Positions 1 through 8,778 are shown, counted from the stretch's first letter. The stretch is DNA of 64,000 nucleotides from Stenotrophomonas bentonitica (GCF_002887735.1 NZ_PKQP01000005.1:1-64000); one strand, 5' to 3'. Notes: generated by a model from the sequence alone, not told the origin. Made by a program: numbers and translations.

Positions 1-67
1 TTTTGCAGGTATCTGTTTCTCGGAAGAGACCTCTGCTGAGCCGGCGCAACGCGCTGCTCCAACCGTC
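1..67 (+). other. rRNA operon spacer before 5S
   Basis: This stretch lies immediately upstream of the 5S gene and is presumably the 23S-5S spacer of an rRNA operon whose 16S and 23S genes are outside the window. I see no coding sequence or tRNA in it. The assignment rests on position only. Confidence 0.5.
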
Positions 68-185
68 TCCCTGGTGAAATTAGCGCTGTGGCACCACCCG
101 ATCCCATCCCGAACTCGGAAGTGAAACGCAGCTGCGCCGATGGTAGTGTGGCCTAAGCCATGCGAGAGTAGGTCATCGCCAGGGT
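68..185 (+). rRNA. rrf: 5S ribosomal RNA
   Basis: 5S rRNA of the large ribosomal subunit. The core shared by proteobacterial 5S genes is visible: CGATCCCATCCCGAACTC near 99-116, AAGTGAAACG, GCCGATGGTAGTGTGG and GAGAGTAGGTCATCGCCAG. The 5' CCCTGG (69-74) pairs with the 3' CCAGGG (179-184) to close helix I, which sets the ends to within a few bases. A strong terminator follows, as expected for the last gene of an rRNA operon. Confidence 0.95.
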
Positions 186-193
186 TTACACCC

Positions 194-227
194 AAAACCC
201 CGCTGCTCACGCAGCGGGGTTTTTTTT
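194..227 (+). terminator. rho-independent terminator of the rRNA operon
   Basis: A GC-rich hairpin with arms AAAACCCCGCTGC and GCAGCGGGGTTTT and a TCAC loop is followed by eight T residues. It sits nine bases after the 5S rRNA. Confidence 0.93.
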
Positions 228-711
228 GTCCTTCTCCCAACGGATGGGAGCGCCTCATTTCACGTGCCACAGCAGATGAGCACGGTCATGCAGCCAGTGC
301 GGCGGGTCTCGCTGAGCAGTAGTGCGGCGGGTCTCGCTGGGCAGTTCTGCGTTTTGGGAATGGTGGCGTCTCCGCTCGCATCTTCCGCGAGCGTAAGGCC
401 CCCGTAGCGACCGGCAGGCCCCTCGGCAAATGTCCCCCGGCCGCCGCCTGACGACGACGCCCTCCTCCTTGATTTTGCCCAGGCGCCTACCGGCCGCTAC
501 GAGGCTTCGCGTGCTGTGTGCGGACTGACCAGATCAATCCCGGCACTCGCTGTCGCGCTGCTGCTGGGCGGCGCCAGTGGTCTCCACACGTGGGTCGCGA
601 TGCCCTTGTGGGCGAAATCAAGGAGGAGGGGGCGGCCACAGGCCGACCCCGGGGGACATTCGCCGGCAAGGGTATCGCGTCCCAACGCCCGACCAACCCA
701 GCCGCCGCCGC
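228..711. other. gene-free stretch after rRNA operon
   Basis: I see no credible gene here. Open frames exist but lack a start site, a ribosome binding site and protein-like composition. What it does hold is the inverted repeat listed separately at 424-668, enclosing about 130 bp of unassigned sequence, and near 274-340 two close copies of a short direct repeat, GTGCGGCGGGTCTCGCTG. Confidence 0.6.
424..668. repeat. long imperfect inverted repeat
   Basis: The left arm (about 424-482) and right arm (about 612-668) are reverse complements over roughly 57 bases with a few mismatches. The best-matching blocks are GGGC(A/G)AAATCAAGGAGGAGGG at one end and CGGGGGACATT(T/C)GCCG at the other. They flank about 130 bp. 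The arms look like two copies of one dispersed element in opposite orientation. No transposase is present and no target duplication was identified. Confidence 0.65.
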
Positions 712-744
712 AAAAAAAACGGCGCCCCGAAAGGCGCCGTTTTC
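712..744 (-). terminator. terminator of the M28 peptidase gene
   Basis: Read on the minus strand, a hairpin with arms AAAACGGCGCC and GGCGCCGTTTT is followed by a run of eight T. It lies about 35 bases after the stop codon of the minus-strand peptidase gene. Confidence 0.9.
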
Positions 745-778
745 ATGAAACAGAGATCACATCAGCTAGAACGACCGC

Positions 779-2512
779 TCAGCGCGCAGACTCCGCGGCC
801 GGCGCCTCAGCGCCCTTGCCCTTCATCATCGCATCGCGTGCCGCCTTGAACGGATTGCCTTCGTACCAGTTCGGCCAACGATCGCCGCCGGCCAGTTCCT
901 TGCCAACCCCGTACAGCAGCTGCAGGTCCTCGACCGTGCCGTCCAGCTTCCAGGTGGCCGGATCGAACTCATCCTTGGGGCCGTGGTAACGGTGGCTGCC
1001 GTAGTCTTCGGCCGCCTTGCGGCCAGCCTCGACACCGCCCTCGCGCAGATCCTCACCACCGTCGGCATACAGCGCCGGCACACCGGCCTTGGCGAAGTTG
1101 AAGTGATCCGAACGGAAGTAGAAGCCGCTCTGCACCGCGGTCTCGCCGCGCAGGGTGCGCCCCTGATTGGCCGCCAGCGGCTTGAGAATGTCCTCCAGCT
1201 CGGAACTGCCGAAACCGGTCACGGTCATGTCCTTGGCGCGGCCGGCCACCGACATCGCATCGATGTTGATCACGCCGGCGATCTTGTCCAGCGGGAAGGT
1301 CGGGTGGCTGACGTAGTACTTCGAGCCCAGCAGGCCGGACTCTTCCAGCGTCACCGCCAGGAACACCACCGAACGCTCCGGTGCCGGCTGCTGGTGGACC
1401 ATCGCGTCAGCGACTTCCAGGATGCCGGCCACGCCGGTCGCGTTGTCGACGGCACCGTTGTAGATGTTGTCGCCCTGCTCACCCTCGTGCTTGCCCAGGT
1501 GATCCCAGTGCGCCATGTACAGCACGGCCTCGTCGGCGCGCTTGCTGCCGGGCAGGACGCCGACCACGTTGCGCGACTTCTTCTCGGCGATGGTGCTCTT
1601 CAGGTCGAAGGAGACCTTGGCCTTCAGCGGGACCGGCTTGAAGCCGCGCTTGCTGGCATCCTTGTAGGCCTTGTCCAGGTCCAGGCCGGCCTCGGCGAAC
1701 AGCTGACGCGCGGCCTCGGCGCTCAACCAGCCCTGTGCGGGCAGGCGCGCTTCCGGATCATCCTTGGCCGGCAGGTCGTACTGCGGGCCGGCCCACGAGT
1801 TCTTGACCACATCCCAGCCGTACGACGCACCGGCGGTGTCGTGCACGATCAGTGCGGCGGCGGCACCCTTGCGCGCGGCCTCTTCGAATTTGTACGTCCA
1901 GCGCCCGTAGTAGGTCATGCGCTTGCCGTCGAACAGCTTCTCGTCGTTGACGTGGAAGCCGGGGTCGTTGACGAACATCACGACCGTCTTGCCCTTCCAG
2001 TCCTGGCCGGCATAGTCGTTCCACTTCTGCTCCGGTGCGTCCACGCCGTAGCCGACGAAGACCAGATCGCTGTCCTGGACCTTCACCTCCGGCTGGCCGC
2101 TGCGGGTGCCGATCACCATGTCGGTGCCGAACGTCAGCTCGCGGGTTTTGCCCGCCTGGTCCAGCTTGAGCACGGTCGATTCGTCGGCGGTGGTCTCGGT
2201 CATCGCCACGTCCTGGAACCAGCTGTCGCCGTTGCCCGGCTGCAGGCCGATGCGCTGCATCTGGTCGCGGATGTAATTGACGGTCAATTCTTCGCCCTTG
2301 CTGCCCGGCGAACGGCCTTCGAACTCATCCGAGGCCAGGGTCTTGACCAGCTCGGCGAAGTCGTCGGCGTTGATCTCGGGCGAGAACGCGTGGCCCGGTG
2401 CGGTGGGCGCCGCGTCGGTGGCGGGCGCTGCGGTGGGCGCGGTGGATTCGCCCTTGCACGCGGTCAACGCAGCGGCAGCGGCAAGGCACAACAGAAGTTT
2501 GCGGGGCATCAT
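779..2512 (-). CDS. M28 family zinc aminopeptidase lipoprotein
   Basis: Predicted exported lipoprotein peptidase of the M28 family (577 aa), which removes N-terminal residues from peptides using two zinc ions. The N-terminus is a lipoprotein signal with lipobox LTAC (Cys19), so it is probably anchored in the envelope facing the periplasm. Residues about 150-250 look like the protease-associated (PA) insert common in this family. The metal-site motifs follow in order: AHWDHLG (His335, Asp337), GAVDNATG (Asp356), TLEESG (Glu390/391), NIDAMS (Asp418), and a later SDHFNF histidine. A second ATG one codon downstream is an alternative start. It is transcribed alone and ends at a strong terminator. 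Substrate specificity cannot be read from sequence. Confidence 0.9.
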   Translation of the reverse strand: MMPRKLLLCLAAAAALTACKGESTAPTAAPATDAAPTAPGHAFSPEINADDFAELVKTLASDEFEGRSPGSKGEELTVNYIRDQMQRIGLQPGNGDSWFQDVAMTETTADESTVLKLDQAGKTRELTFGTDMVIGTRSGQPEVKVQDSDLVFVGYGVDAPEQKWNDYAGQDWKGKTVVMFVNDPGFHVNDEKLFDGKRMTYYGRWTYKFEEAARKGAAAALIVHDTAGASYGWDVVKNSWAGPQYDLPAKDDPEARLPAQGWLSAEAARQLFAEAGLDLDKAYKDASKRGFKPVPLKAKVSFDLKSTIAEKKSRNVVGVLPGSKRADEAVLYMAHWDHLGKHEGEQGDNIYNGAVDNATGVAGILEVADAMVHQQPAPERSVVFLAVTLEESGLLGSKYYVSHPTFPLDKIAGVINIDAMSVAGRAKDMTVTGFGSSELEDILKPLAANQGRTLRGETAVQSGFYFRSDHFNFAKAGVPALYADGGEDLREGGVEAGRKAAEDYGSHRYHGPKDEFDPATWKLDGTVEDLQLLYGVGKELAGGDRWPNWYEGNPFKAARDAMMKGKGAEAPAAESAR

Positions 2513-2563
2513 CGGTTCCTGGAACGGGAAAGGCGGGTGCGCGCGGCACCAGCAGCCACAATA

Positions 2564-3226
2564 TCAATCCTGCGGTGCGGTGTCGGTATCGAAGGGAACA
2601 GCCACCGCGCCACTGACCGGTCCGACGCGGGCCGTGCGGTGCACGTACAGGGTGACCTCGCGCTCGAACTGCAGCGGTCCGTTGACCGACGCGTTCGGGC
2701 CGATGATCACGCGCGGCTTGCGGCCGGGCGTCAGCGACAGGTTGAAGTTCGGTTTCTTGACCTCGATCCCGCCCTCCACCTGCGAGCCCACGCCAACGGT
2801 GATGTCTCCGTTGACGGTCTCGATGCCGCGCGCCACGCGCGTTTCGACCAGGCCGATGCTGCCGTTGACGGTTTCAAGGCTGCCGTCGATCTGGGTGCCA
2901 CGGTCCAGGAAGATGCCGCCGTTGACGGTGTCCACGCCGCCGCTGGCAATCACTTCGCGTCCGACCCGCACGCTGCCATTAACCGTGGATATACCCCCGG
3001 TGCGCGCGCGATCAGCCACGCGGATGCCGCCGTTGACGGTTTCGATACGACCCGTCACAGCGCCTTCGGCGACCTTGATGCCGCCGTTGACGGTCTCCAG
3101 ATTGCCGTAGGTCTGACCGGCTTCGGCGGAGATGCTGCCGTTGACCTTGCTGATGTTGTCGCTTGCCAAGGCCGGCGCACAGGGCAGCGTCAGGGCCAGC
3201 AGCAGCGGGAGCAGGGAGCGTTTCAT
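2564..3226 (-). CDS. exported VNG-repeat beta-solenoid protein
   Basis: A 220-residue exported protein. The start is set by a good signal peptide (MKRSLLPLLLALTLPCAPALA) and a GAGG site just upstream; the open frame continues further upstream but would then overlap the divergent gene. After the signal come seven 18-19 residue repeats, each beginning with [I/L/V]x[T/K]VNG and ending near a glycine, then a non-repeat tail. The period and the hydrophobic/glycine pattern suggest a right-handed beta-helix resembling the polymer-forming bactofilin or DUF4097 type. Function unknown. It lies divergent to an EnvC-like cell-wall factor, with starts about 50 bp apart, so a cell-envelope role is plausible but inferred. 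Confidence 0.75.
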   Translation of the reverse strand: MKRSLLPLLLALTLPCAPALASDNISKVNGSISAEAGQTYGNLETVNGGIKVAEGAVTGRIETVNGGIRVADRARTGGISTVNGSVRVGREVIASGGVDTVNGGIFLDRGTQIDGSLETVNGSIGLVETRVARGIETVNGDITVGVGSQVEGGIEVKKPNFNLSLTPGRKPRVIIGPNASVNGPLQFEREVTLYVHRTARVGPVSGAVAVPFDTDTAPQD

Positions 3227-3278
3227 GGGAACCTCGATGGTGGAGCGCGGCTGGCAGGCCGCCTGCAGGAATGTCACC

Positions 3279-4649
3279 ATGCATCGTTGCAATCCGCATC
3301 TGCCTGAAGTCACTGGAAAGCCCTTGCGCCACAACGCCTTTTCCTCACGCCGGGATAACAATCCGACCGATGGACGCGGTCGCACGCAGTGGCTGAGCCC
3401 GGCGTTGCGTGCCCTCGCGCTGGCAGTGGCCGTGCTCGGCGCCAGCCCGCTGGCCGCGCAGTCGTCCAAGGAGGCCGAGCGCAAGCTGCAGAAGCTGCGC
3501 AGCGAGCTCAAGGGCGTGGCCCAGGAACGGCGGACGCTGGAAGGCCAGCGTGGGCAGGCATCACGCCAGCTGCGCGAAGCCGATGAGAAGGTGGCCCGCA
3601 CCGGGCGCGTACTGGCCCAGACCGAAACCGCGCTGCAGCGCGAAACCCGCGCCATGAACGAACTGCAGGCCAAGCGCGATGCGCTGCAGGCCGGGCTGGA
3701 ACAGCAGCGCACGGAGCTGGCCTCGCTGCTGCGCGCGGCCTATCGCATCGGCAACAACGCACCGCTGAAGCTGCTGCTGTCGCAGGACCGTGTTGCCGAT
3801 GCGAACCGCAGCCTGGCCTACCACCGCTACCTGCAGCGCGAGCGCGCGCAGCGGATCCAGTCGCTGACGGCCGACCTCACCGAACTGCAGCGCGTGGAGA
3901 CGGAGATCGTCGAACGGCGCAAGGCGCTGGAAGGCACCCGCCAACAGCAGAAACAGCAGGTGGCCACGTTGGCCGATGACCGCCGCGAGCGGGCGGCCAC
4001 GGTTGCCACGCTGGATGAGCGCTACAAGGACCGCAGCGAGCGTGAGAAGGCGCTGGGCCAGGACGCCAAGGCACTGGAAACGCTGCTCGCGAATCTGCGT
4101 GCCGCCGCTGCACGTGCCGAGGCGGAACGTCGCGCTGCCGCGCGCCGGGCCGCTGCGGAAAAAGCCGCTGCGGAGAAGGCTGATCGCGCTGCTGCCGCCA
4201 GTGGCACGCGGCCGCCGCCGCGGGCGACCAAGACGCCCCCTGCGGTCGCTTCCGCACCGGCCCCGAAGGTGGGCGGCCTGGGCTGGCCGTTGTCCGGCAA
4301 TCTGCTCGCCCGCTATGGCGGCAAGCTGCCCGATGGCCGCACCAGCAGCGGCGTGCTGATCGGTGCGCCAGCGGGCAGCACGATCACCGCCGTCGCCGAT
4401 GGCACCGTGGTGTTCTCCGACTGGATGACCGGCTACGGCATGATCCTGATCGTCGACCACGGCAACGGCTACATGAGCCTGTACGCCCACAACGACACCC
4501 TGCTGCGCGATGCCGGCGCCACGGTGAAGAAGGGTGAGGCCGTGGCCAAGGTCGGCAACTCGGGTGGGCAGGGCGTGACCGCGCTGTACTTCGAGCTGCG
4601 CCGCAATGGCCAGCCGGTCGACCCCGGCAGCTGGCTGCAGCGGCGATAA
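3279..4649 (+). CDS. envC: EnvC-like murein hydrolase activator, LytM domain
   Basis: A 456-residue exported protein with the EnvC layout: a hydrophobic segment near residues 40-60, a long coiled coil rich in Arg, Gln and Glu (about 65-330), an Ala/Pro linker, and a C-terminal LytM/M23 domain (about 350-456). The domain seems catalytically dead: the first zinc motif, normally HxGxD, reads SSGVLIGAP, and the usual HFE is YFE, while SLYAHN remains. This fits EnvC, which activates N-acetylmuramyl-L-alanine amidases at the septum rather than cutting peptidoglycan itself. The chosen ATG has AGGA eight bases upstream; the N-terminus before the hydrophobic segment is long, so a later start is possible. 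ctpA follows 127 bp downstream, an order seen in related bacteria. Confidence 0.85.
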   Translation: MHRCNPHLPEVTGKPLRHNAFSSRRDNNPTDGRGRTQWLSPALRALALAVAVLGASPLAAQSSKEAERKLQKLRSELKGVAQERRTLEGQRGQASRQLREADEKVARTGRVLAQTETALQRETRAMNELQAKRDALQAGLEQQRTELASLLRAAYRIGNNAPLKLLLSQDRVADANRSLAYHRYLQRERAQRIQSLTADLTELQRVETEIVERRKALEGTRQQQKQQVATLADDRRERAATVATLDERYKDRSEREKALGQDAKALETLLANLRAAAARAEAERRAAARRAAAEKAAAEKADRAAAASGTRPPPRATKTPPAVASAPAPKVGGLGWPLSGNLLARYGGKLPDGRTSSGVLIGAPAGSTITAVADGTVVFSDWMTGYGMILIVDHGNGYMSLYAHNDTLLRDAGATVKKGEAVAKVGNSGGQGVTALYFELRRNGQPVDPGSWLQRR

Positions 4650-4776
4650 ACCGCGCACAACAGCAGCGCACCGCCAGGGGCGGGGTTCAACGGGAATTTA
4701 TCGTCGCTTCGCGCATAATCGGGCGACGCACCCCGGTGCGTGGCTCAACCGTCCCCCGCTCATCCTGGAGTGCTTC

Positions 4777-6297
4777 ATGCGCGTAGCCCGTTCCGCCACC
4801 TTGCTGCTGGCCCTGTTGCCCGCGGTGTCCTGGGCGCAGCAGACCGCCGAAGCGCCGGCACGCGGGGCCGATGCGGCCACCACGGAAGAAGCGGTGACCT
4901 CACGGGTTCCGTTGGAAGAGATCCGCCGCTATGTGGCCGTGTACAACGCGGTGCGCGCCGCCTACGTCGACCCGGTCGATGACAAGAAGCTCATGCAGTC
5001 CGCCATCCGTGGCCTGCTGCTGGATCTGGATCCGCACAGCACCTATTTCGACAAGGAAGACGCCGAAGCCTTCGATGAGCAGGCCAACGGCGCCTACGAC
5101 GGCATCGGCGTGGAGCTGCAGCAGCAGCCCGACAACAGCAGCCTGAAAGTGATCTCGCCGATCGACGATACCCCGGCCGCACGCGCGGGCATCCTTGCTG
5201 GCGACCTGATCATCGCCATCGACGGCAAGCCGATCAGTGCGATCGAGGCTACCGAGCCGCTGCGCGGCGTGGCCGGCACCAAGGTCGTGCTGACCCTGGT
5301 GCGCGAAGGCAAGCCCAAGCCGTTCGATGTCAGCGTCACCCGCGAGACCATCCGCGTGACCAGCGTGCGCAGCCGGATGCTTGAACCCGGTTACGGCTAC
5401 ATCCGCCTGAGCACCTTCCAGGCCGACACCGGTGCCGATTTCCAGAAGCACGTTGCCCAGCTGCAGCAGCAGGCTGGTGGCAAGCTCAAGGGGCTGGTGC
5501 TGGACCTGCGCAGCAACCCGGGTGGCCTGCTGACCGCCGCGGTGCAGGTAGCCGACGACCTGCTCGAGAAGGGCAACATCGTCAGTACCCGTGGCCGCAT
5601 CTCGATCAGCGATGCCCGTTTCGATGCAACGCCGGGCGATCTGCTCAAGGGCGCGCCGGTCGTGGTGCTGGCCGACGCCGGCTCGGCCAGTGCCTCCGAG
5701 GTGCTGGCCGGCGCCCTGCGCGACAACGGCCGCGCGCGCGTGGTCGGCAGCCGCACCTTCGGCAAGGGCTCGGTGCAGACCGTACTGCCGCTGGACAACG
5801 GGGACTCGGTGAAACTCACCACCGCGCGGTATTTCACGCCGAGCGGCAAGTCGATCCAGGCCACCGGCATCATTCCCGATGTGCTGCTGCAGCCGGAAAA
5901 GCGTGCTGGCGATGACGACCTGCCGGCCAGCCTGACCGACTACAGCGAAGCCACGCTGCCCGGGCACCTGCGCGGTGACGAAGAAGGCACCGAAGGCTAC
6001 AAGGCCGGTGACGTGCTGCCGGGCGATGGCCCGATCAACGATGCCCTGGCCGAGTTGAAGCAACCGGGTTCGGTGCTGGCCAGGCAGAAGGCGGAGGCGG
6101 CGAAGAAGCCGGCGGCAAAGCCGGCAGGGGCAGCGGTGGCAAAGCCTGCCGATGCAACGGTCAAGCCGGCAGAAACGAAACCTGCAGAGACCAAGCCGGC
6201 AGAGACCAAGCCGGCCGAACAGCCTGCGGCTGCACCGGCTACGCCTGCACCGGCCAAGCCGGAAGCCCCGGCCTCGACGGCACCGATCAAGCCCTGA
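4777..6297 (+). CDS. ctpA: carboxyl-terminal processing protease, S41 family
   Basis: Periplasmic serine protease (506 aa) that cleaves proteins from the C-terminus. A signal peptide ending at AWSAQ-like SWAQ (about residue 21) is followed by an N-terminal helical region, a PDZ domain (about 108-190) for substrate tail binding, and the S41 catalytic core. The catalytic Ser/Lys/Gln triad is recognisable as Ser305 in GSASASE, Lys330 and Gln334 in FGKGSVQT. The spacing of 25 and 4 residues matches Prc. The last 100 residues are a low-complexity Ala/Pro/Lys tail with tandem PAETK units, probably disordered. The ATG is preceded by CTGGAG. A CATAAT box lies in the gap after the envC-like gene, so it may have its own promoter. 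Confidence 0.92.
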   Translation: MRVARSATLLLALLPAVSWAQQTAEAPARGADAATTEEAVTSRVPLEEIRRYVAVYNAVRAAYVDPVDDKKLMQSAIRGLLLDLDPHSTYFDKEDAEAFDEQANGAYDGIGVELQQQPDNSSLKVISPIDDTPAARAGILAGDLIIAIDGKPISAIEATEPLRGVAGTKVVLTLVREGKPKPFDVSVTRETIRVTSVRSRMLEPGYGYIRLSTFQADTGADFQKHVAQLQQQAGGKLKGLVLDLRSNPGGLLTAAVQVADDLLEKGNIVSTRGRISISDARFDATPGDLLKGAPVVVLADAGSASASEVLAGALRDNGRARVVGSRTFGKGSVQTVLPLDNGDSVKLTTARYFTPSGKSIQATGIIPDVLLQPEKRAGDDDLPASLTDYSEATLPGHLRGDEEGTEGYKAGDVLPGDGPINDALAELKQPGSVLARQKAEAAKKPAAKPAGAAVAKPADATVKPAETKPAETKPAETKPAEQPAAAPATPAPAKPEAPASTAPIKP

Positions 6298-6299
6298 TC

Positions 6300-6412
6300 G
6301 GTAGTGCCGGCCGCTGGCCGGCTCTGCATGAAGCCCACCAGGTAGTGCCGGCCGCTGGCCGGCTCTGCTCGAATCCAACCCTGCGTGGAGCCGGCCAGCG
6401 GCCGGCACTACC
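6300..6412. repeat. cluster of three SMAG (GTAG) REP palindromes
   Basis: Two direct copies of GTAGTGCCGGCCGCTGGCC followed by GGCTCTGC (6301-6328 and 6342-6369) and one inverted copy ending GGCCGGCACTACC (about 6388-6412). Each can fold into a GC-rich stem, and the GTAG head is the mark of the SMAG repeats known from Stenotrophomonas maltophilia. The cluster lies between convergent genes and may act as a transcription end or mRNA stabiliser. Confidence 0.9.
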
Positions 6413-6453
6413 CGTTGGCCGATCTGTCGGCCGACCCGCTTCCGGTCATGCCC

Positions 6454-7146
6454 TCAAAACCCATGCCGCTTGCGCAGCCGCCGCGCGATCGCTGCACGCA
6501 CATACACGCCATAGCCGAGCCCGAACACAAAGCCGGCGATGTGCGCCCACCAGGCGACCATGCCGAAGGTCGGGCCGATGTAGGCGAAGACCACCTGCAG
6601 CGCCGCCCAGACACCGATCAGCAGATAGGCCGGCGCACGCACGAATTCCAGGAACAGGCCCAGCGGAATCACCACGCCCAGCCGCGCGCCCGGGAACAGC
6701 GCCAGATAGGCGCCGATCAGGGCCGACACCGCGCCGCTGGCCCCGATGATGATCTGGTCCGGGCTGCCCATGGTGTAGATCGCGGTCAGATTCGAAATCG
6801 CCCCGCCGACCAGGAACAGCAGCATCAGCCGCCATGGGCCCAGCACGCGCTCGGCCGGCAGCCCGAAGATCAGCAGGAACACCAGGTTGCCCAGCAGGTG
6901 CGACCAGTCCGCATGCAGGAACAGCGCGGTGAACAGCCGCAGCACGCTGCCGTCCTGCAGGGTCGCCCACCAGTCCAGCGGGTGGGTCAGGCCGGTGGAA
7001 AGCGCGCCCCAGTCCATCCACAGGCTGCGCCGGGCGTCGTCCGGCCGGGAGATCGACCACAGGAACGCGACCCACAGCGCCGCGAACAGCACGGGGGTGG
7101 CCCAGCGGTAGGCGGCTTTCTTGCGGGAGGGGGTCGACACGAACAT
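6454..7146 (-). CDS. rhomboid family intramembrane serine protease
   Basis: Inner-membrane protease (230 aa) that cuts transmembrane segments inside the bilayer. About six membrane helices are visible. Diagnostic motifs are HADWSHLLGNLVFL (loop L1/TM2), GASGAVSALIG with the nucleophile Ser137, and AWWAHIAGFVFG with the catalytic His202. The C-terminus is basic (RRLRKRHGF), consistent with a cytoplasmic end. It is transcribed alone. The natural substrate is unknown. Confidence 0.92.
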   Translation of the reverse strand: MFVSTPSRKKAAYRWATPVLFAALWVAFLWSISRPDDARRSLWMDWGALSTGLTHPLDWWATLQDGSVLRLFTALFLHADWSHLLGNLVFLLIFGLPAERVLGPWRLMLLFLVGGAISNLTAIYTMGSPDQIIIGASGAVSALIGAYLALFPGARLGVVIPLGLFLEFVRAPAYLLIGVWAALQVVFAYIGPTFGMVAWWAHIAGFVFGLGYGVYVRAAIARRLRKRHGF

Positions 7147-7229
7147 GCGGGCACTAGCCTAGCGCGGAGGCTGACCTGACGGGGATATGTCGTGTTCAGC
7201 ATGAATAGCCACAAGGGCGACGCACGTTA

Positions 7230-7257
7230 TTGTTTCATTAACCGCTCTCGGTATACT
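7230..7257 (+). promoter_or_regulatory. candidate sigma70 promoter of the fadL-type gene
   Basis: TTGTTT (7230-7235) and TATACT (7252-7257) are separated by 16 bp, giving a reasonable sigma70-like promoter about 115 bp before the porin start codon. The local region is less GC-rich than its surroundings. Inferred from sequence only. Confidence 0.5.
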
Positions 7258-7372
7258 CGCATACGGCGTCGTATGTCGGGAGGGGAATCCGGCGCGTTGT
7301 CCTGACCCATCAAGGGGAGGGGCGGCGCAGGCGCGCGTTGCCAACATCACCGCTTTCCGGAGAGAACCAACA

Positions 7373-8716
7373 ATGCATACCGCTTCCACTCTTGCCCGCG
7401 TCACCGCCCTGGCCGTCGGCATTGCCGGTGTCCTGGCCGTGGGCCACGTCCACGCTGCCGCCTTCCAGCTGAAGGAAAACAGCGCCAAGGGCCTCGGCCG
7501 CGCCTTCGCCGGTTCCGGCAGCGCCGCCGGCGACGCCTCGATCATGGCCGTCAACCCGGCCGGCATGCGCCAGCTCGAAGGCATGCAGGTCCAGGGCGAC
7601 CTGAGCGCCATCAGCTTCTCGGCCAAGTTCAAGGGCACCGGCCGCAAGCCGACCGGCCAGCCGCAGACCGGCGGTGACGGCGGCGACGCCGGCATGATCG
7701 CCCCGGTTCCGGCCGCCTACTTCCATATGCCGATCGGCGAAAAGGCCCACTTCGGCGTCTCGCTGACCGCCCCGTTCGGCTTCAAGACCGATTACGACAA
7801 TGGCTGGGTCGGCCGTTACAGCGGCCTGAAGACCGACATGAAGGCCATCGACCTGGGCTTCGCGGCTTCGTATGACGTCAACCCGTACGTGTCCTTCGGT
7901 GCGTCCGTGTTCGTCGAGCACCTGACCATCGAGCTGAGCAACCAGATCGACTTCGGCACCGCGCTGGCGCAGTCGCGCGTGCCGGGCTTCGCCCCGGGCA
8001 GCGCCGACGGCAAGTTGACCGTGGAAGGTGACAACAATGCCGTGGGCTGGACCGTCGGTGGCTTGTTCAGCCCCGATGAGAACACCCACATCGGCATCAG
8101 CTACCGTTCCACGGTCGAGCACAAGATCACCGGCGGTGATGCCACCTTCGATGTGCCGCAGAACGCTGCTGCCGTGCTGGCCGTCGCCCAGCCGGGCCGC
8201 TTCGTGAGCACCTCGGGCAAGGCCACGCTGACCCTGCCGGCCTCGGCCACCCTGAGCGTCACCCACAACGTCAACGACCGCTGGACCGTGATGGGTGATG
8301 TCACCCGCACTGCCTGGTCGACCGCGTTCGACCAGGTCACCATCGACTTCGCGTCGGCGCAGCCTGATTCGGTGCTGGAGTTCGGCTACCGCGATACGAC
8401 CTTCGTCTCGCTGGGTACCGATTACAAGCTGAGCGACACGGTGACCCTGCGTGGCGGTATCGCGCTGGACCAGACCCCGACCACCAACGCTCACCGCGAC
8501 GTGCGCGTGCCCGATACCAGCCGCAAGTGGCTGTCGCTGGGCGTGGGCTGGACCCCGTCGGCGAACACCGAATACAACTTCGGTTACACCCACCTGTTCA
8601 CCAAGGATCCGGACGTGATCATCGGTGGCACCACCAACAACCAGGGCAACTCGCTCAACGGCAAGTACAAGGTCCGTGGCGACGTGCTGGCCGCGTCGTT
8701 CAACTACAAGTTCTGA
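7373..8716 (+). CDS. fadL: FadL/OmpP1 family outer-membrane transporter
   Basis: Outer-membrane beta-barrel of the FadL/TodX family (447 aa), which moves long-chain fatty acids or other hydrophobic compounds across the outer membrane. A signal peptide ends near AHVHAA (about residue 24-25), and the mature protein begins AFQLKENSAKGLGRAFAG, the typical N-terminal hatch segment. Alternating hydrophobic strands run to the C-terminus, which ends in the aromatic SFNYKF signature used by the BAM complex. A strong terminator lies 35 bp after the stop. The transported substrate cannot be deduced; there are no adjacent fatty-acid genes. Confidence 0.92.
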   Translation: MHTASTLARVTALAVGIAGVLAVGHVHAAAFQLKENSAKGLGRAFAGSGSAAGDASIMAVNPAGMRQLEGMQVQGDLSAISFSAKFKGTGRKPTGQPQTGGDGGDAGMIAPVPAAYFHMPIGEKAHFGVSLTAPFGFKTDYDNGWVGRYSGLKTDMKAIDLGFAASYDVNPYVSFGASVFVEHLTIELSNQIDFGTALAQSRVPGFAPGSADGKLTVEGDNNAVGWTVGGLFSPDENTHIGISYRSTVEHKITGGDATFDVPQNAAAVLAVAQPGRFVSTSGKATLTLPASATLSVTHNVNDRWTVMGDVTRTAWSTAFDQVTIDFASAQPDSVLEFGYRDTTFVSLGTDYKLSDTVTLRGGIALDQTPTTNAHRDVRVPDTSRKWLSLGVGWTPSANTEYNFGYTHLFTKDPDVIIGGTTNNQGNSLNGKYKVRGDVLAASFNYKF

Positions 8717-8751
8717 TCGACGCAGCACTGAACGGTTGAACGCAGCAGCAG

Positions 8752-8778
8752 AAAACCCCGCGAAAGCGGGGTTTTTTG
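8752..8778 (+). terminator. terminator of the fadL-type gene
   Basis: Hairpin AAAACCCCGC-GAAA-GCGGGGTTTT with a T-rich tail, 35 bp after the stop codon. Confidence 0.93.

Noticed and set aside
140..322. A short open frame across the 5S rRNA and its terminator
   Set aside because: It overlaps the rRNA gene and runs through the terminator; not coding.
2780..3160. Regularly spaced DNA repeats (CCGTTGAC units) that might be a CRISPR array
   Set aside because: The repeats are coding and in frame, spelling the VNG protein repeat; spacers are not independent and no cas genes are near.
983..3307. A 774-codon plus-strand open frame
   Set aside because: Antisense to the M28 peptidase and VNG-repeat genes; no ribosome site or protein-like composition.
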